This document shows, piece after piece, positions 24,125 through 32,321 of a stretch of DNA of 48,794 nt. Every line of letters starts with the position of its first letter. Position 1 is the stretch's first letter. The notes under the pieces are model-generated. The model was not told the origin of the DNA and did no database searches. It saw only the letters and a list, made by a program, of their open reading frames with translations. Origin of the DNA: Levilactobacillus suantsaiihabitans (GTDB lineage: Bacteria; Bacillota; Bacilli; Lactobacillales; Lactobacillaceae); the NCBI RefSeq assembly GCF_004745505.1, contig NZ_RKLX01000022.1, positions 1-48,794 on the forward strand, read 5' to 3'. The position numbers and the translations under genes were made by a program.

Positions 24125-25201
24125 TTAAAATTTTAATTCATACTCAAATTTCAATTTTTTATAATAGTCTTGTTCAATCAAATCCGTCGGGCGAACCTCC
24201 CCCGGCTTCATGTCGAAGTAGGCCACGCCCGCCTGTTTGAGCATGGTGTAGACGAACTGCGAACAAAACATGATGTTGGGCTTGGCGGAATGCTTGGACA
24301 CCAGCCCAACCATGTTGTAGGCGCTGCCCTCACGGTTGATTTCGGCAATCTTCTCGGCAATGGCCTGCTTTTGGGCCACCGTCACCGGCAAACTGTAGAC
24401 CAGCAGGGACGCCCCCGCCTTTTGGTGGAAGAACTCCAGCGTCTCGGCGTTCATGCCGGGAGGATAGACGTTATCGCCGCCGTTATAACTAATGATCGTT
24501 TTCAAGTCCCGGTCAAACGCCAACGACACGTGATTGAACTGCTTGCGTGTGAACACCGAGATCATTTCGCTGGCCGCACTCCCAGTATTCGAGACGGCCA
24601 AGTAGATGCGCGCGTCCGTCATCGTGGCCTGAACCGCCGCAAAGTAAGCCGGGGTCAGGGTGCCATGATTGATGTAGTGGACGGCGCTGTGTCGCGGCAG
24701 GTCCGCAATGATCGTCTTCACGTGGTCGACGGACACCTTTTCCTTGGCCTCGGCGGCGCTGTTGAGGAGGTCGCTGAGTTTGTCGGCACTCTGGCGCAGC
24801 TCATCAAAGCTGACCGTCGCGGCCTCTTCGACCGTGGGAAGGTAAAACGCGGTCTGGTTGTTGGTCGTCACGAACCGTTCGACCCATAATGGCAAGACGA
24901 CCAGCATCACGCCGACCAATTTAGCCACCAAATAAGCCGGGAAGAGTCCCCGCAACGGAAAGACCCCGACCGAAACGAAGACGATCTGAATCACCATCAG
25001 GAGCCCGTACACCACGGTCAAGCCAATCTTGGCCGGGTGAGGAAAGTTGGCCAACCAGGTCCGCAGCACCATCACCGCCGCGATGTAAAGGTAAACGATA
25101 ATCAGGAGGGGTGGGTTGGCGAATAAATATAAGCAACCTAATAAAATCCAGCCCATCCCCCGAATCTTAATGGACTGGAAGTAATTGATAACGTCGTTCA
25201 T
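24125..25201 (-). CDS. Membrane-anchored YiiX-like permuted NlpC/P60 family protein
   Basis: 358 residues. The N-terminal third has about three hydrophobic helices (about residues 18-45, 57-80, 85-105), followed by a cytosolic or surface helix region rich in charged residues. The C-terminal domain looks like a permuted papain-like (YiiX/YebB) fold: QFNHVSLAFDRDLKTIISYNGG supplies the His, and PNIMFCSQFVYTMLKQAGV supplies the likely catalytic Cys. Such proteins are thiol hydrolases or acyltransferases of lipids or peptides; the exact reaction is unknown. ATG at 25201 is preferred because TAGGAG lies upstream at 11 bases; the open frame extends 13 codons further. Monocistronic, with its own terminator. 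Confidence 0.7.
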   Translation of the reverse strand: MNDVINYFQSIKIRGMGWILLGCLYLFANPPLLIIVYLYIAAVMVLRTWLANFPHPAKIGLTVVYGLLMVIQIVFVSVGVFPLRGLFPAYLVAKLVGVMLVVLPLWVERFVTTNNQTAFYLPTVEEAATVSFDELRQSADKLSDLLNSAAEAKEKVSVDHVKTIIADLPRHSAVHYINHGTLTPAYFAAVQATMTDARIYLAVSNTGSAASEMISVFTRKQFNHVSLAFDRDLKTIISYNGGDNVYPPGMNAETLEFFHQKAGASLLVYSLPVTVAQKQAIAEKIAEINREGSAYNMVGLVSKHSAKPNIMFCSQFVYTMLKQAGVAYFDMKPGEVRPTDLIEQDYYKKLKFEYELKF

Positions 25202-25322
25202 GAAATGGTAGTCTCCTATCTCAAACGGGACGTTCAACACTAGCCGTCTGATTTTTCATGCAAATAGTATAGCATATCTGGCCTGGATTACCAGCTCACC
25301 TCGTTCTGATTGACTAGGAGAC

Positions 25323-25873
25323 TAAAGGTTGAAAGGCGAAAATCAGCTGGAACTACTATTAGCATGCGACTCATGGCCTTAAAAATAGTCGTTTTCAGCC
25401 TCACAATGCGAACTGGCCGCCTACCGTTCGCCCAATATGGGTTGGAACGCTGGGGACGGGTCGAGCCAAAGGGCGGTCTCGATGCCTCGCTGAACCCATT
25501 TTTGGCGAACTCTCGGCTACGGTAGTGAATACCAGTAACAGTCGTCTTAACTCCAGGTGGTAACCGCATTGACGACTATCACTAACACAGTGTTACTGAT
25601 AGTCGTCAACCTTGCCGGAGGCAGCCAGGGTGGATCCAGCTGTGTCGGCGGTGTTGGCTGAGGTCCTTTCTCAGCCTACAGCGCGGGACGACTTGAGAGA
25701 CTGGCGATTTCTGCCAGGCTTTCAAGCGAACCGGAAGCCCGTCTTTCAGGCTGGAGGTGTTCCCCAGAGCAGGCGGAACCCTGGCTGACGCAGGCACCTG
25801 GTTTCACCAATCTTAGGTGTCAGAACACCGCTGTCACGGCAGTCAATGCGCTAATTCTAGTTTCAACCTTCAG
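25323..25873. mobile_element. MITE-like element, second copy with target duplication
   Basis: 551 bp with ends TAAAGGTTGAAAG and TTTCAACCTTCAG. CTAGGAGAC is duplicated directly outside (25314-25322 and 25874-25882). It is homologous to 22366-23001 over its whole length but has lost most of the inner hairpins of the central palindrome (sequence jumps from the CTCGATGCCTCG block to CTGAACCC). No gene inside. Confidence 0.8.
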
Positions 25874-25956
25874 CTAGGAGACCAAAGCAGCCACCCCCAC
25901 GACCAACCTCGCGAGAGCAGCTGCTTTTTCAATTCTATTCTGCTTGATGCCGGCCA

Positions 25957-28161
25957 CTAACTGACCTTTTCCAGGGAAACCAGATGACCGTTGACGCTGA
26001 CGCCGTACGTCGGAATGGGCCCGCTGATGACCGTCACGTTGGTCGTGGTGGCCGTCAGTTCGATTTCCAAGACGCTTGCGGCGATCTTCATTCGGTAGGT
26101 CAACCGTGTCAGTTCCTTCGGCAAGTGATTGGTGAAGTGGACCACCTCGTCTTGGACGTAGAAGCCTGAGAAGCCGGCCACCAGTGCCAACCAGCTACCG
26201 CCGAGATTGGCCAAATGCAGACCGTCGGCGGTGTTCTTTTGGAGGTTGACCAGATCCATTTGCGCCGTATCCATGAAGTAGTGGTAGGCCTTTTCCGTGT
26301 CGCCCATCCGCGCCGCTAGAATGCTAAAGATGGAGCGTGATAAGGATGAATCGTGAGTCGTAACGCCTTCATAGTAGTGGTACTCGCGTTTTAATTGCGA
26401 CAGCGACAGGTCCTCTGGGAACAGATAGTCCGCCAGCAACGTGTCGGCCTGCTTAGCAATCTGGTAACGGTAAATGGTCAACGGGTGGTAGTGCAGCAGC
26501 AACGGGAAGTTCTCCGGTGCCGACTGATCGACCGGCCACCGCGGTTTGCTCAAGAAGCTGTCATCCTGCTCGTTGATTCGCAATTCTTGACTGTAAGGCA
26601 GGTAAACGTGTTGGGCCAGGTTGTCAAAGACGTCCAGGTCCGCGGAGCCGATGCCAAATTTTTCGAGGCCGTGCGGGTCATCCTTGAGGATCTCACGGGC
26701 CAGGTAGGTGACCAAGTTAAAGTTATGCTTGGCCAACCGATTGGTGTAGTAATTGTTATTGACCAGCGCGGTATATTCATCCGGTCCGGTCACCGTGTGA
26801 AACTCAAAACGACTGTCCGTGCCGACCTGATGCCAGGACCCAAAGGCTTCCCAGAAGTGGGCCGTTTCCAAAACCATTTCAAAGCCACACTGCTCAATGA
26901 AATCGATGTCGCGGGTAATCTCATAGTACTTGCCCACGGCGTAGGCCACGTCCGCATCGATGTGATACTGGGCGGTGCCGGCCGGGAAGTACGCGGAGGC
27001 CTCTTCGCCGTTGATGGTCCGCCAAGCAAACAGCGCACCTTGGGTCACGCCCAACGCCCGTGCCCGTTGCCGCGCCTTGGGTAAGGTCTGGTAACGGTAC
27101 AACAGGAGCTGCCGCGCCATTTTTTGATTCGTGTAAATGAAGTACGGCAACATGTACATTTCCGTGTCCCAGAAATAGTGGCCCTCGTAGCCAGAGCCGC
27201 TGAGCCCCTTAGCCGCAATGTTGGTGCGCCCATCCCGACCAGCCGCTTGATTCAGCTGGAACAGGTTGTAGTGGATGGCCAAATCGAGTTCGTCGTTGCC
27301 CCCGACCGTGACCTCACTGCGGTTCCACACGTCCTGCCAGAATTCACGGCTGTCTGCCAGCAAGGCCGACAACGAGTTGGCCATGAACGTCGCGGCAGGA
27401 TCGATGGTATTTTGCTGGCCCATTTCACCGACATAGACTTCGTAGGTCAGGCTGTGCGTCCCCTGATCGCTCAGGTCAACGTTCTGGCGTAACAAGCTGG
27501 CCCCTTCCGTCAGGATACCCAGGTAAATGGTCACGGCCAGCTTGGTCTGCCGCGTCTTAACGTGATAACGTTGGAGGTCCCGACTGACAAAGGCCGTTTC
27601 GCAAATCGGCAGCCCCGCCATCCGCGTCTTCCGTGGGTCGGCAGAGGCAATCGCTTCGGCTTCGGCCGGCACCGCGATGGCCTTGCTGACGACGAGACCG
27701 CCGGCAAAATTGCCCGCCGAAAAGCTGTAGTCAATGGCCCAAAATTCCGTCTTGGTCTGACCAATGGCTGATTTGACGGTCATTTTGATGGTCTCGCCCT
27801 GCAAGGTCTGTAGCGTATAGTGCTCGACCAACGCGCCGGTTGAGAGGTCCAGGTCGACGCCAGTCCGCTCGCTGTTGGTGAAGTCATGCCCGGTGGCCGT
27901 GGCCACGTGCAAGTGCCGCAGATCGGGTAAATTTAAAATCGTCTGGTGCTGCGTCGCGTAGCCGATACCGGCCTCCCCATAGGTGATGGGGGCGGTTTCA
28001 TAAAAGCCATTGATGAGCGTCCCGGTAATGGGATTGCCCGTAATCGGGTCGTTGGCCCGCACCCCAAAGTGGCCATTTGCCAAGGAGAACACCGTTTCCA
28101 GGTACTCCGGTTGGTGGTCCGCTACGTCGTTTAACGTTAAATGATAGTCGCGTAAAGTCAA
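25957..28161 (-). CDS. Glycoside hydrolase family 65 disaccharide phosphorylase
   Basis: About 734 residues, cytosolic. GH65 enzymes phosphorolyse alpha-glucosidic disaccharides (maltose, trehalose, kojibiose, nigerose) with inversion to beta-glucose-1-phosphate and glucose. Seen are the N-terminal beta-sandwich start SLANGHFGVR, the (alpha/alpha)6 barrel motifs AAKGLSGSGYEGHYFWDTEMYMLPYF (about 330-355) and YFPAGTAQYHIDADVAYAV, the general acid Glu in HTVTGPDEYTALVNNNYYTN (about 475), and THDSSLSRSIFSILAARMGD near the phosphate site. The RTNIAAKGLSG pattern is nearer to nigerose/kojibiose-type than to classical maltose phosphorylases, but specificity is uncertain. TTG at 28161 is chosen since GGGGGAG is six bases upstream and itself lies inside the alternative ATG start. 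It follows an esterase gene in the same operon. No beta-phosphoglucomutase is adjacent. Confidence 0.9.
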   Translation of the reverse strand: MTLRDYHLTLNDVADHQPEYLETVFSLANGHFGVRANDPITGNPITGTLINGFYETAPITYGEAGIGYATQHQTILNLPDLRHLHVATATGHDFTNSERTGVDLDLSTGALVEHYTLQTLQGETIKMTVKSAIGQTKTEFWAIDYSFSAGNFAGGLVVSKAIAVPAEAEAIASADPRKTRMAGLPICETAFVSRDLQRYHVKTRQTKLAVTIYLGILTEGASLLRQNVDLSDQGTHSLTYEVYVGEMGQQNTIDPAATFMANSLSALLADSREFWQDVWNRSEVTVGGNDELDLAIHYNLFQLNQAAGRDGRTNIAAKGLSGSGYEGHYFWDTEMYMLPYFIYTNQKMARQLLLYRYQTLPKARQRARALGVTQGALFAWRTINGEEASAYFPAGTAQYHIDADVAYAVGKYYEITRDIDFIEQCGFEMVLETAHFWEAFGSWHQVGTDSRFEFHTVTGPDEYTALVNNNYYTNRLAKHNFNLVTYLAREILKDDPHGLEKFGIGSADLDVFDNLAQHVYLPYSQELRINEQDDSFLSKPRWPVDQSAPENFPLLLHYHPLTIYRYQIAKQADTLLADYLFPEDLSLSQLKREYHYYEGVTTHDSSLSRSIFSILAARMGDTEKAYHYFMDTAQMDLVNLQKNTADGLHLANLGGSWLALVAGFSGFYVQDEVVHFTNHLPKELTRLTYRMKIAASVLEIELTATTTNVTVISGPIPTYGVSVNGHLVSLEKVS

Positions 28162-28188
28162 AATAATCTCCCCCATAACTCGTAACGT

Positions 28189-29241
28189 TTAAATCAGTCG
28201 TGCCGCCGTGGCTAGTGCGTCTTCCACCGCGGGCACGTTGCCCGTGAAGTTCAGAAACGCGTGGCTGATGCCGCCATACCGGAAGTACGTGGCGTCGTCA
28301 TTGGCGTGGCCAACCTTCTTGATAAAGGCCTCGTCTTGTAATCGGAATGGATCGTATTCGCCGACCAGCACCGTGACCTTGTGGAAGGTCTCCGGATCCG
28401 CTAGTAACGGCGACAGCAGCGGTGCAGTCAGATCGACCGGCTGATCCGCCACGTAATACCCACTCATGATGGTATCGAGCTGTTCAAACAGCTGGTAACT
28501 GCGGTGCAGCGCATCCCGTTGCTCATCGACGATGGGAATGCTGCGGTCGTCCCACAGCGGGCCGTTGAGATCCGAGCCCTGAATCAGCGTCGGGTAGAAC
28601 AACAGGTGACTGGCAATCGTGCAAATGCCCATGGACTTGCACAGCTGGCTGACCGCCAAGGCAATCGACCCGCCGGCAGAATCCCCGCCTAACGAGATTT
28701 CCTGATAATTCTTGGTCATGGCGGCCACGACCGCTAAGCCATCGAGAATGCCTGCTGGATAGGCCTGTTCGGGCGCCAGGGCGTAATCCACGTTGTAGAC
28801 CACACAGTTGGCTTGTTCCGCCACGAACTTCAGCGCCAGCAACACATCTTCGGGCGTCCCACCGTAATAGGCGCCACCGTGGAAATAGATCAGCGCCTTA
28901 TCCGCGGTCAACCGGTCCATCCGGGCGATGCGAATCACCCGGACCCGCCGATTCATGGAGACGATCTGTTGCATTTCAATCTTCATTTCCACGTGCGTCA
29001 GATCCCGTTGTCCCGAGGTTTCGGTCCCTTGCCGTAGACTGAACAGATCCGTTGGCAGCTGCGGGTTCTGCTCAATACCTGCCACCGTCTCCCAAACCAA
29101 TGGCTCAAATGTGTGAATCGGATCACGTTCCTTAATCCAGCTGGTGACCCCATCCTCAACGCTAGAAACGTGCATGGCTTGCAGTCGTTTCAACTCATCG
29201 TCGTACCCCAAAGACTGCTTGGTTGTCGTATCATTCAACAT
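28189..29241 (-). CDS. Alpha/beta hydrolase, hormone-sensitive-lipase-like esterase
   Basis: 350-residue esterase of the HSL (bacterial family IV) type. The oxyanion motif ALIYFHGGAYYGGTP (about residues 116-130), the nucleophile elbow ISLGGDSAGGSIALAV (GDSAGG, about 182-197), the acid in VLVGEYDPFRLQDE and the His in GGISHAFLNF are all in order, so an active serine esterase is expected. It is probably cytosolic, as there is no signal peptide. AAGGGG precedes the ATG. The GH65 gene starts 27 bases after its stop, so it may remove acyl groups from an imported sugar before phosphorolysis; that link is inference. Confidence 0.88.
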   Translation of the reverse strand: MLNDTTTKQSLGYDDELKRLQAMHVSSVEDGVTSWIKERDPIHTFEPLVWETVAGIEQNPQLPTDLFSLRQGTETSGQRDLTHVEMKIEMQQIVSMNRRVRVIRIARMDRLTADKALIYFHGGAYYGGTPEDVLLALKFVAEQANCVVYNVDYALAPEQAYPAGILDGLAVVAAMTKNYQEISLGGDSAGGSIALAVSQLCKSMGICTIASHLLFYPTLIQGSDLNGPLWDDRSIPIVDEQRDALHRSYQLFEQLDTIMSGYYVADQPVDLTAPLLSPLLADPETFHKVTVLVGEYDPFRLQDEAFIKKVGHANDDATYFRYGGISHAFLNFTGNVPAVEDALATAARLI

Positions 29242-29379
29242 TGTGATTACCCCTTTTCGTGAAATGCCGTTACTCCGAAATTTGCTGCTGCAATCACTGG
29301 GCTCTCACCGTCCACCCGCGCGTCATCCCCATGGCACCCGGGGTTACTGGCTACGTTTTAGCACCAATCCGGACTGATG

Positions 29380-29640
29380 TAAACCCAGCTATTTTCCGTA
29401 ACACAGTTCTTACTTGCCGCCTTACCGTGGCGGGAAATCTAGGCTGGAACGCTGGGGGAGGACGGTCCGAGCCAAAGTCCGGTCTCGGACCTTGCTTTGA
29501 GCCGAAGCCCCCGTCTCAAAGTCACCAATTTTGTAGCCAAAATCGCTACGAAATTCCCCGGCTGAGCCTAGATTTCCCGCCACTCACGGCTACTGTAGTG
29601 GCTTTTACTGACACCTAGGTTAACCTCGTCCCCCATCTGG
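29380..29640. repeat. Diverged copy of the element core: large imperfect palindrome
   Basis: Arms GGCGGGAAATCTAGGCT (29429-29445) and the exact complement (29565-29581) enclose a block alignable with the 22366 element (GGAACGCTGGGG-GGACGG-CCGAGCCAAAG, GCTTTGAGCCGAAG, CTCAAAG). The arm sequence is unrelated to that of the other copy, yet pairing is perfect. A third hairpin GTAGC-CAAAATC-GCTAC is also placed as in the other copy but with other bases. Terminal inverted repeats were not found. It fills most of the 29242-29773 spacer, which has no gene. Confidence 0.7.
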
Positions 29641-29773
29641 CTGTATTCATTCAATCGTGAACCAGCTTACGGGTGGCTTGCAGGTCACCTATTCAGACTG
29701 CCACACCGTCCTGGAGCGACAGACATTCCTCCAGAACAAGCGGCGCGTCCGGCCGGCGCAAGCGCTCATACCT

Positions 29774-30601
29774 CTACATCAAGCGCCTTAGCCAGGCCAA
29801 CTGGTCGGCAAACCAGGTGGCTACCGTGGGCTCGACGTAGCGCTCGCCAAACGTGGCGTCGCGGTCTGCCCCGGCGGCAAATGCCGTGAGGGGCCGCGCC
29901 AGGCTCAACGCGTGGGGACCGTGCGGATACAGGTGGAACCGGACCGGCACCCCGACGCGTCGCAGTGCCTGTACATAGTCCTGCGCATTTTGTGGCGGGA
30001 CCAGTTCGTCCGTTTTCGTAGTCCAAATAAACGCCGGTGGATTTTGGCTCGTGACCAGTTGGTCGGCCTCCGTCAGGTCCCAGTCGCCGCTAATGGCTTG
30101 CCGGGTCGCCGCATCTGTCGGCCAGCCCAGCCGCAAGCCAATCACGGGATAGGCCAACACCACGGCTTGGATTGCGCCCAGCGTTGCCGGCAAGCCACAC
30201 GTTTGCACCAGCTGGGGCCACAAGTCGGCGTACAAGGCGGCCACGTGACCCCCGGCCGAGAAGCCGACCAGCAAGATGCGGTGCGCGTCGATGGCGTAGG
30301 TCGCGGCGTGCCGTTGAAACGTGGTGACGACTTGGGTCAGCTGATACAGCGCGGTCGGGTAGACTGGTGGCTGGTCAATTAACCGGTAAGCCACCACGGC
30401 GACGGCATAGCCCGCGGCCAAATACTGAAGGGCCACGATCTCATTTTCCCGGTCACTGTAGAACCGGTAGCCGCCCCCCGGCAGTAGAATCACCAACGGC
30501 CGCCGCGGTGGCTGGTCGAAGTCAGCGATGGCGGCCGGTTGATAGTAGGTGACGGTCACCGGAAAGTCCGGCTGGCCGAGCGTTAATTTAAGCGTCTTCA
30601 T
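29774..30601 (-). CDS. Alpha/beta hydrolase, acetyl-xylan-esterase-like
   Basis: 275 residues without a signal peptide. Motifs in order: LVILLPGGGYRFYSDRE (oxyanion HGG/GGGY type, about residues 35-51), AHRILLVGFSAGGHVAALYAD (nucleophile GFSAGG, about 104-124), PPAFIWTTKTDELVPPQNAQDY (acid Asp, about 188-209), and YPHGPHALSLA (His, about 224-234). This matches the BD-FAE/acetylxylan-esterase group that strips acetyl groups from sugar esters. Its ATG lies inside the last codons of the transporter gene (14-base overlap), so the two are coupled. Together they probably import and deacylate a plant-derived oligosaccharide. Confidence 0.87.
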   Translation of the reverse strand: MKTLKLTLGQPDFPVTVTYYQPAAIADFDQPPRRPLVILLPGGGYRFYSDRENEIVALQYLAAGYAVAVVAYRLIDQPPVYPTALYQLTQVVTTFQRHAATYAIDAHRILLVGFSAGGHVAALYADLWPQLVQTCGLPATLGAIQAVVLAYPVIGLRLGWPTDAATRQAISGDWDLTEADQLVTSQNPPAFIWTTKTDELVPPQNAQDYVQALRRVGVPVRFHLYPHGPHALSLARPLTAFAAGADRDATFGERYVEPTVATWFADQLAWLRRLM

Positions 30602-31961
30602 CGTCTAACTTCTCGGTTTCTAGTGCTTTGGCCGAAGCGATTTCGTCTTCATCCAATTGGTAGAAGAAGAACAGGATGACCAGAATCAGCAAGGCCAAGA
30701 CGATTGGTAACCAAACGAAGCTGGTGCTGATGGCCGTCAGTGCCTTGGCGCCTTGAATCTTCGCGGAGGCTTGGAAGCCACCCCAGGACAACAGCCAGCC
30801 AGAAACTAAACCACCAAAGCCCATGCCCAGCTTGGCACCGACCATTGGCACGGAAGACAGGATCCCGGGTTCGTCAATGTGCATTTCGGACCGCGCGTAT
30901 TCGACGGTGTCGGCAATCATGACGAAGGAAATGGAGAACGCCGCGCCCATGGCAATCAGTGCGATAATATTGCCGGCAAACAGCAGCGGAATGCTCTTGA
31001 AGTGCATGATGGCTTCCCCAATCGCGAAGACGGCCATCGATAGAATCATGACGTTGCGGTGTTTCATAAATTTACTTAAGAACGGAATCGAAATGTTCCC
31101 AATCACGGCAACGATGACCAGCCCATTGAAGGCCCCGACCAGGTCTGCCCGCCGGTAAACGTAAGTCAGGTAGTAGACCGCCGTTTGCATCCGAATCACC
31201 CAGAAGGTTTGTAGTAAGATGAAACTCAAACTCAAGATGACCCACGGCTTGTTCTTAGCGGCCCCCTTTAAGGATTCGCCGATGGACAAATGCCCCTTGA
31301 TTTCCGGCGCGTCCGCGGATTGGTCAACGATGTCATCTTTTTCCCGTAAATTGGCAAAGGCACCGAAGAACAGGACGATGATGGCCAAGCCAATGATAAT
31401 CCCCCAAATCATCCAGCCCTTTTCGGCATTCTTGCCACCTAATTTGGCAACCATCGGCAGAGAAATCGCGCCAATGACCGCGGTCCCGATGTTGGTCATG
31501 ACCATCCGAGCACTCGCCAGGTTGGTCCGTTCGTCAGGATCTTTCGTCAGACTTGGTAAAATAGCGGTAATTGGTGTGTTCGCACCGGAATAGACTAAGC
31601 TAAATAACGTGTAAACCAATGAGATCCAAGCTAATTGAAAGAACTTGCTGCCACCAAATGATGGATTAAAGAACAGCAGCATGGTGAGAATCCCCAGTGG
31701 AATACCAAACCACAAGAAGTATGGCCGCGCTTTGCCGTATTTTGAGTGCGTGTGGTCGATCAAGAACCCGTAAACCACACCATCAAAGGCGTCGATGATC
31801 CGCACCACGAAGAACAGGGTCCCAACAAACGCCGGTGAAATGCCCATGACCGTGGTGTAGTAGAACAGCAGATACAGTCCAACAATTTGCCAAATCAAGT
31901 TCCCAGCTAAGTCGGTTGACCCGTAGAAGAACCGTTGTTTCCATAACTGAGCTTTACTCAT
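30588..31961 (-). CDS. GPH family sugar:cation symporter
   Basis: 457-residue, about twelve-helix transporter of the glycoside-pentoside-hexuronide:cation symporter family (MelB/XynP type). The family start LWKQRFFYGSTDLAGNLIWQIVGLYLLFYYT (helix 1), the helix 2-3 loop VRIIDAFDGVVYGFLIDHTHSKYGKARPYFLW (about 47-78) with the cation-site aspartate, and SANTPITAILPSLTKDPDERTNLASARM are diagnostic. It lacks a C-terminal IIA domain. GGGGGAGG lies eight bases upstream of ATG 31961; the longer frame to 31991 is not supported. It is the first gene of an operon with the acetyl-esterase gene, under a perfect cre site. Xylosides or isoprimeverose-like glycosides are likely cargo by family, not proven. 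Confidence 0.91.
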   Translation of the reverse strand: MSKAQLWKQRFFYGSTDLAGNLIWQIVGLYLLFYYTTVMGISPAFVGTLFFVVRIIDAFDGVVYGFLIDHTHSKYGKARPYFLWFGIPLGILTMLLFFNPSFGGSKFFQLAWISLVYTLFSLVYSGANTPITAILPSLTKDPDERTNLASARMVMTNIGTAVIGAISLPMVAKLGGKNAEKGWMIWGIIIGLAIIVLFFGAFANLREKDDIVDQSADAPEIKGHLSIGESLKGAAKNKPWVILSLSFILLQTFWVIRMQTAVYYLTYVYRRADLVGAFNGLVIVAVIGNISIPFLSKFMKHRNVMILSMAVFAIGEAIMHFKSIPLLFAGNIIALIAMGAAFSISFVMIADTVEYARSEMHIDEPGILSSVPMVGAKLGMGFGGLVSGWLLSWGGFQASAKIQGAKALTAISTSFVWLPIVLALLILVILFFFYQLDEDEIASAKALETEKLDDEDA

Positions 31962-32004
31962 GATACTTACCTCCCCCAAAACTTTTTTCAACTATCTAGT
32001 TTCT

Positions 32005-32019
32005 TGTAACCGTTTACAT
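32005..32019 (-). promoter_or_regulatory. cre (CcpA) site of the GPH symporter operon
   Basis: ATGTAAACGGTTACA on the minus strand matches the cre consensus at every position. It is 44 bases upstream of the symporter start, where CcpA binding would block transcription. Confidence 0.8.
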
Positions 32020-32079
32020 CTAAAGCATAACGGCTAAGACCCTTGAGCGTAATCCTAAATTATGACCGCCCACTTACCT

Positions 32080-32240
32080 TTTCTAACCACCTCTTACTTA
32101 TTGACCAATTGGTTAACCCGAATTGACTAACCAACCATTGGGTTCGTCCCTATCATACGCGATATTTGTCCCAATCAGTGGTTAGGGGCCTTTATTAGTT
32201 ATCAATTTTAACCAATTGGATATTAAATTAACCTATCAAC
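32080..32240. promoter_or_regulatory. Cluster of TAACC half-sites and two CCAATTGG palindromes
   Basis: Upstream of the symporter, GACCAATTGGTTAAC (about 32102) and TTAACCAATTGG (about 32209) share a CCAATTGG core about 107 bases apart. Between and around them TAACC or GGTTA occurs at least five more times. The arrangement looks like operators for an unlinked specific regulator. No regulator gene is adjacent. Confidence 0.4.
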
Positions 32241-32256
32241 GAACGCTATTTAAGCC

Positions 32257-32300
32257 AAAAAACAGCCACCGTTCCGACAACACGGGAACGGTGGCTGTTT
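32257..32300 (-). terminator. Terminator of the tyrosine phosphatase gene
   Basis: AACAGCCACCGTTCC pairs with GGAACGGTGGCTGTT around an eight-base loop; read on the minus strand it ends in TTTTTT. Confidence 0.88.
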
Positions 32301-32321
32301 GGGGTCAATTACTGCGGGCAC

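Noticed and set aside
24170-24889. 239-codon plus-strand open frame
   Set aside because: Antisense shadow of the NlpC/P60-like gene; composition (His/Arg/Val rich) typical of reverse frames.
26395-27084. 229-codon plus-strand open frame inside the GH65 gene
   Set aside because: Antisense shadow of a GC-rich gene with clear family motifs on the other strand; no start signals.
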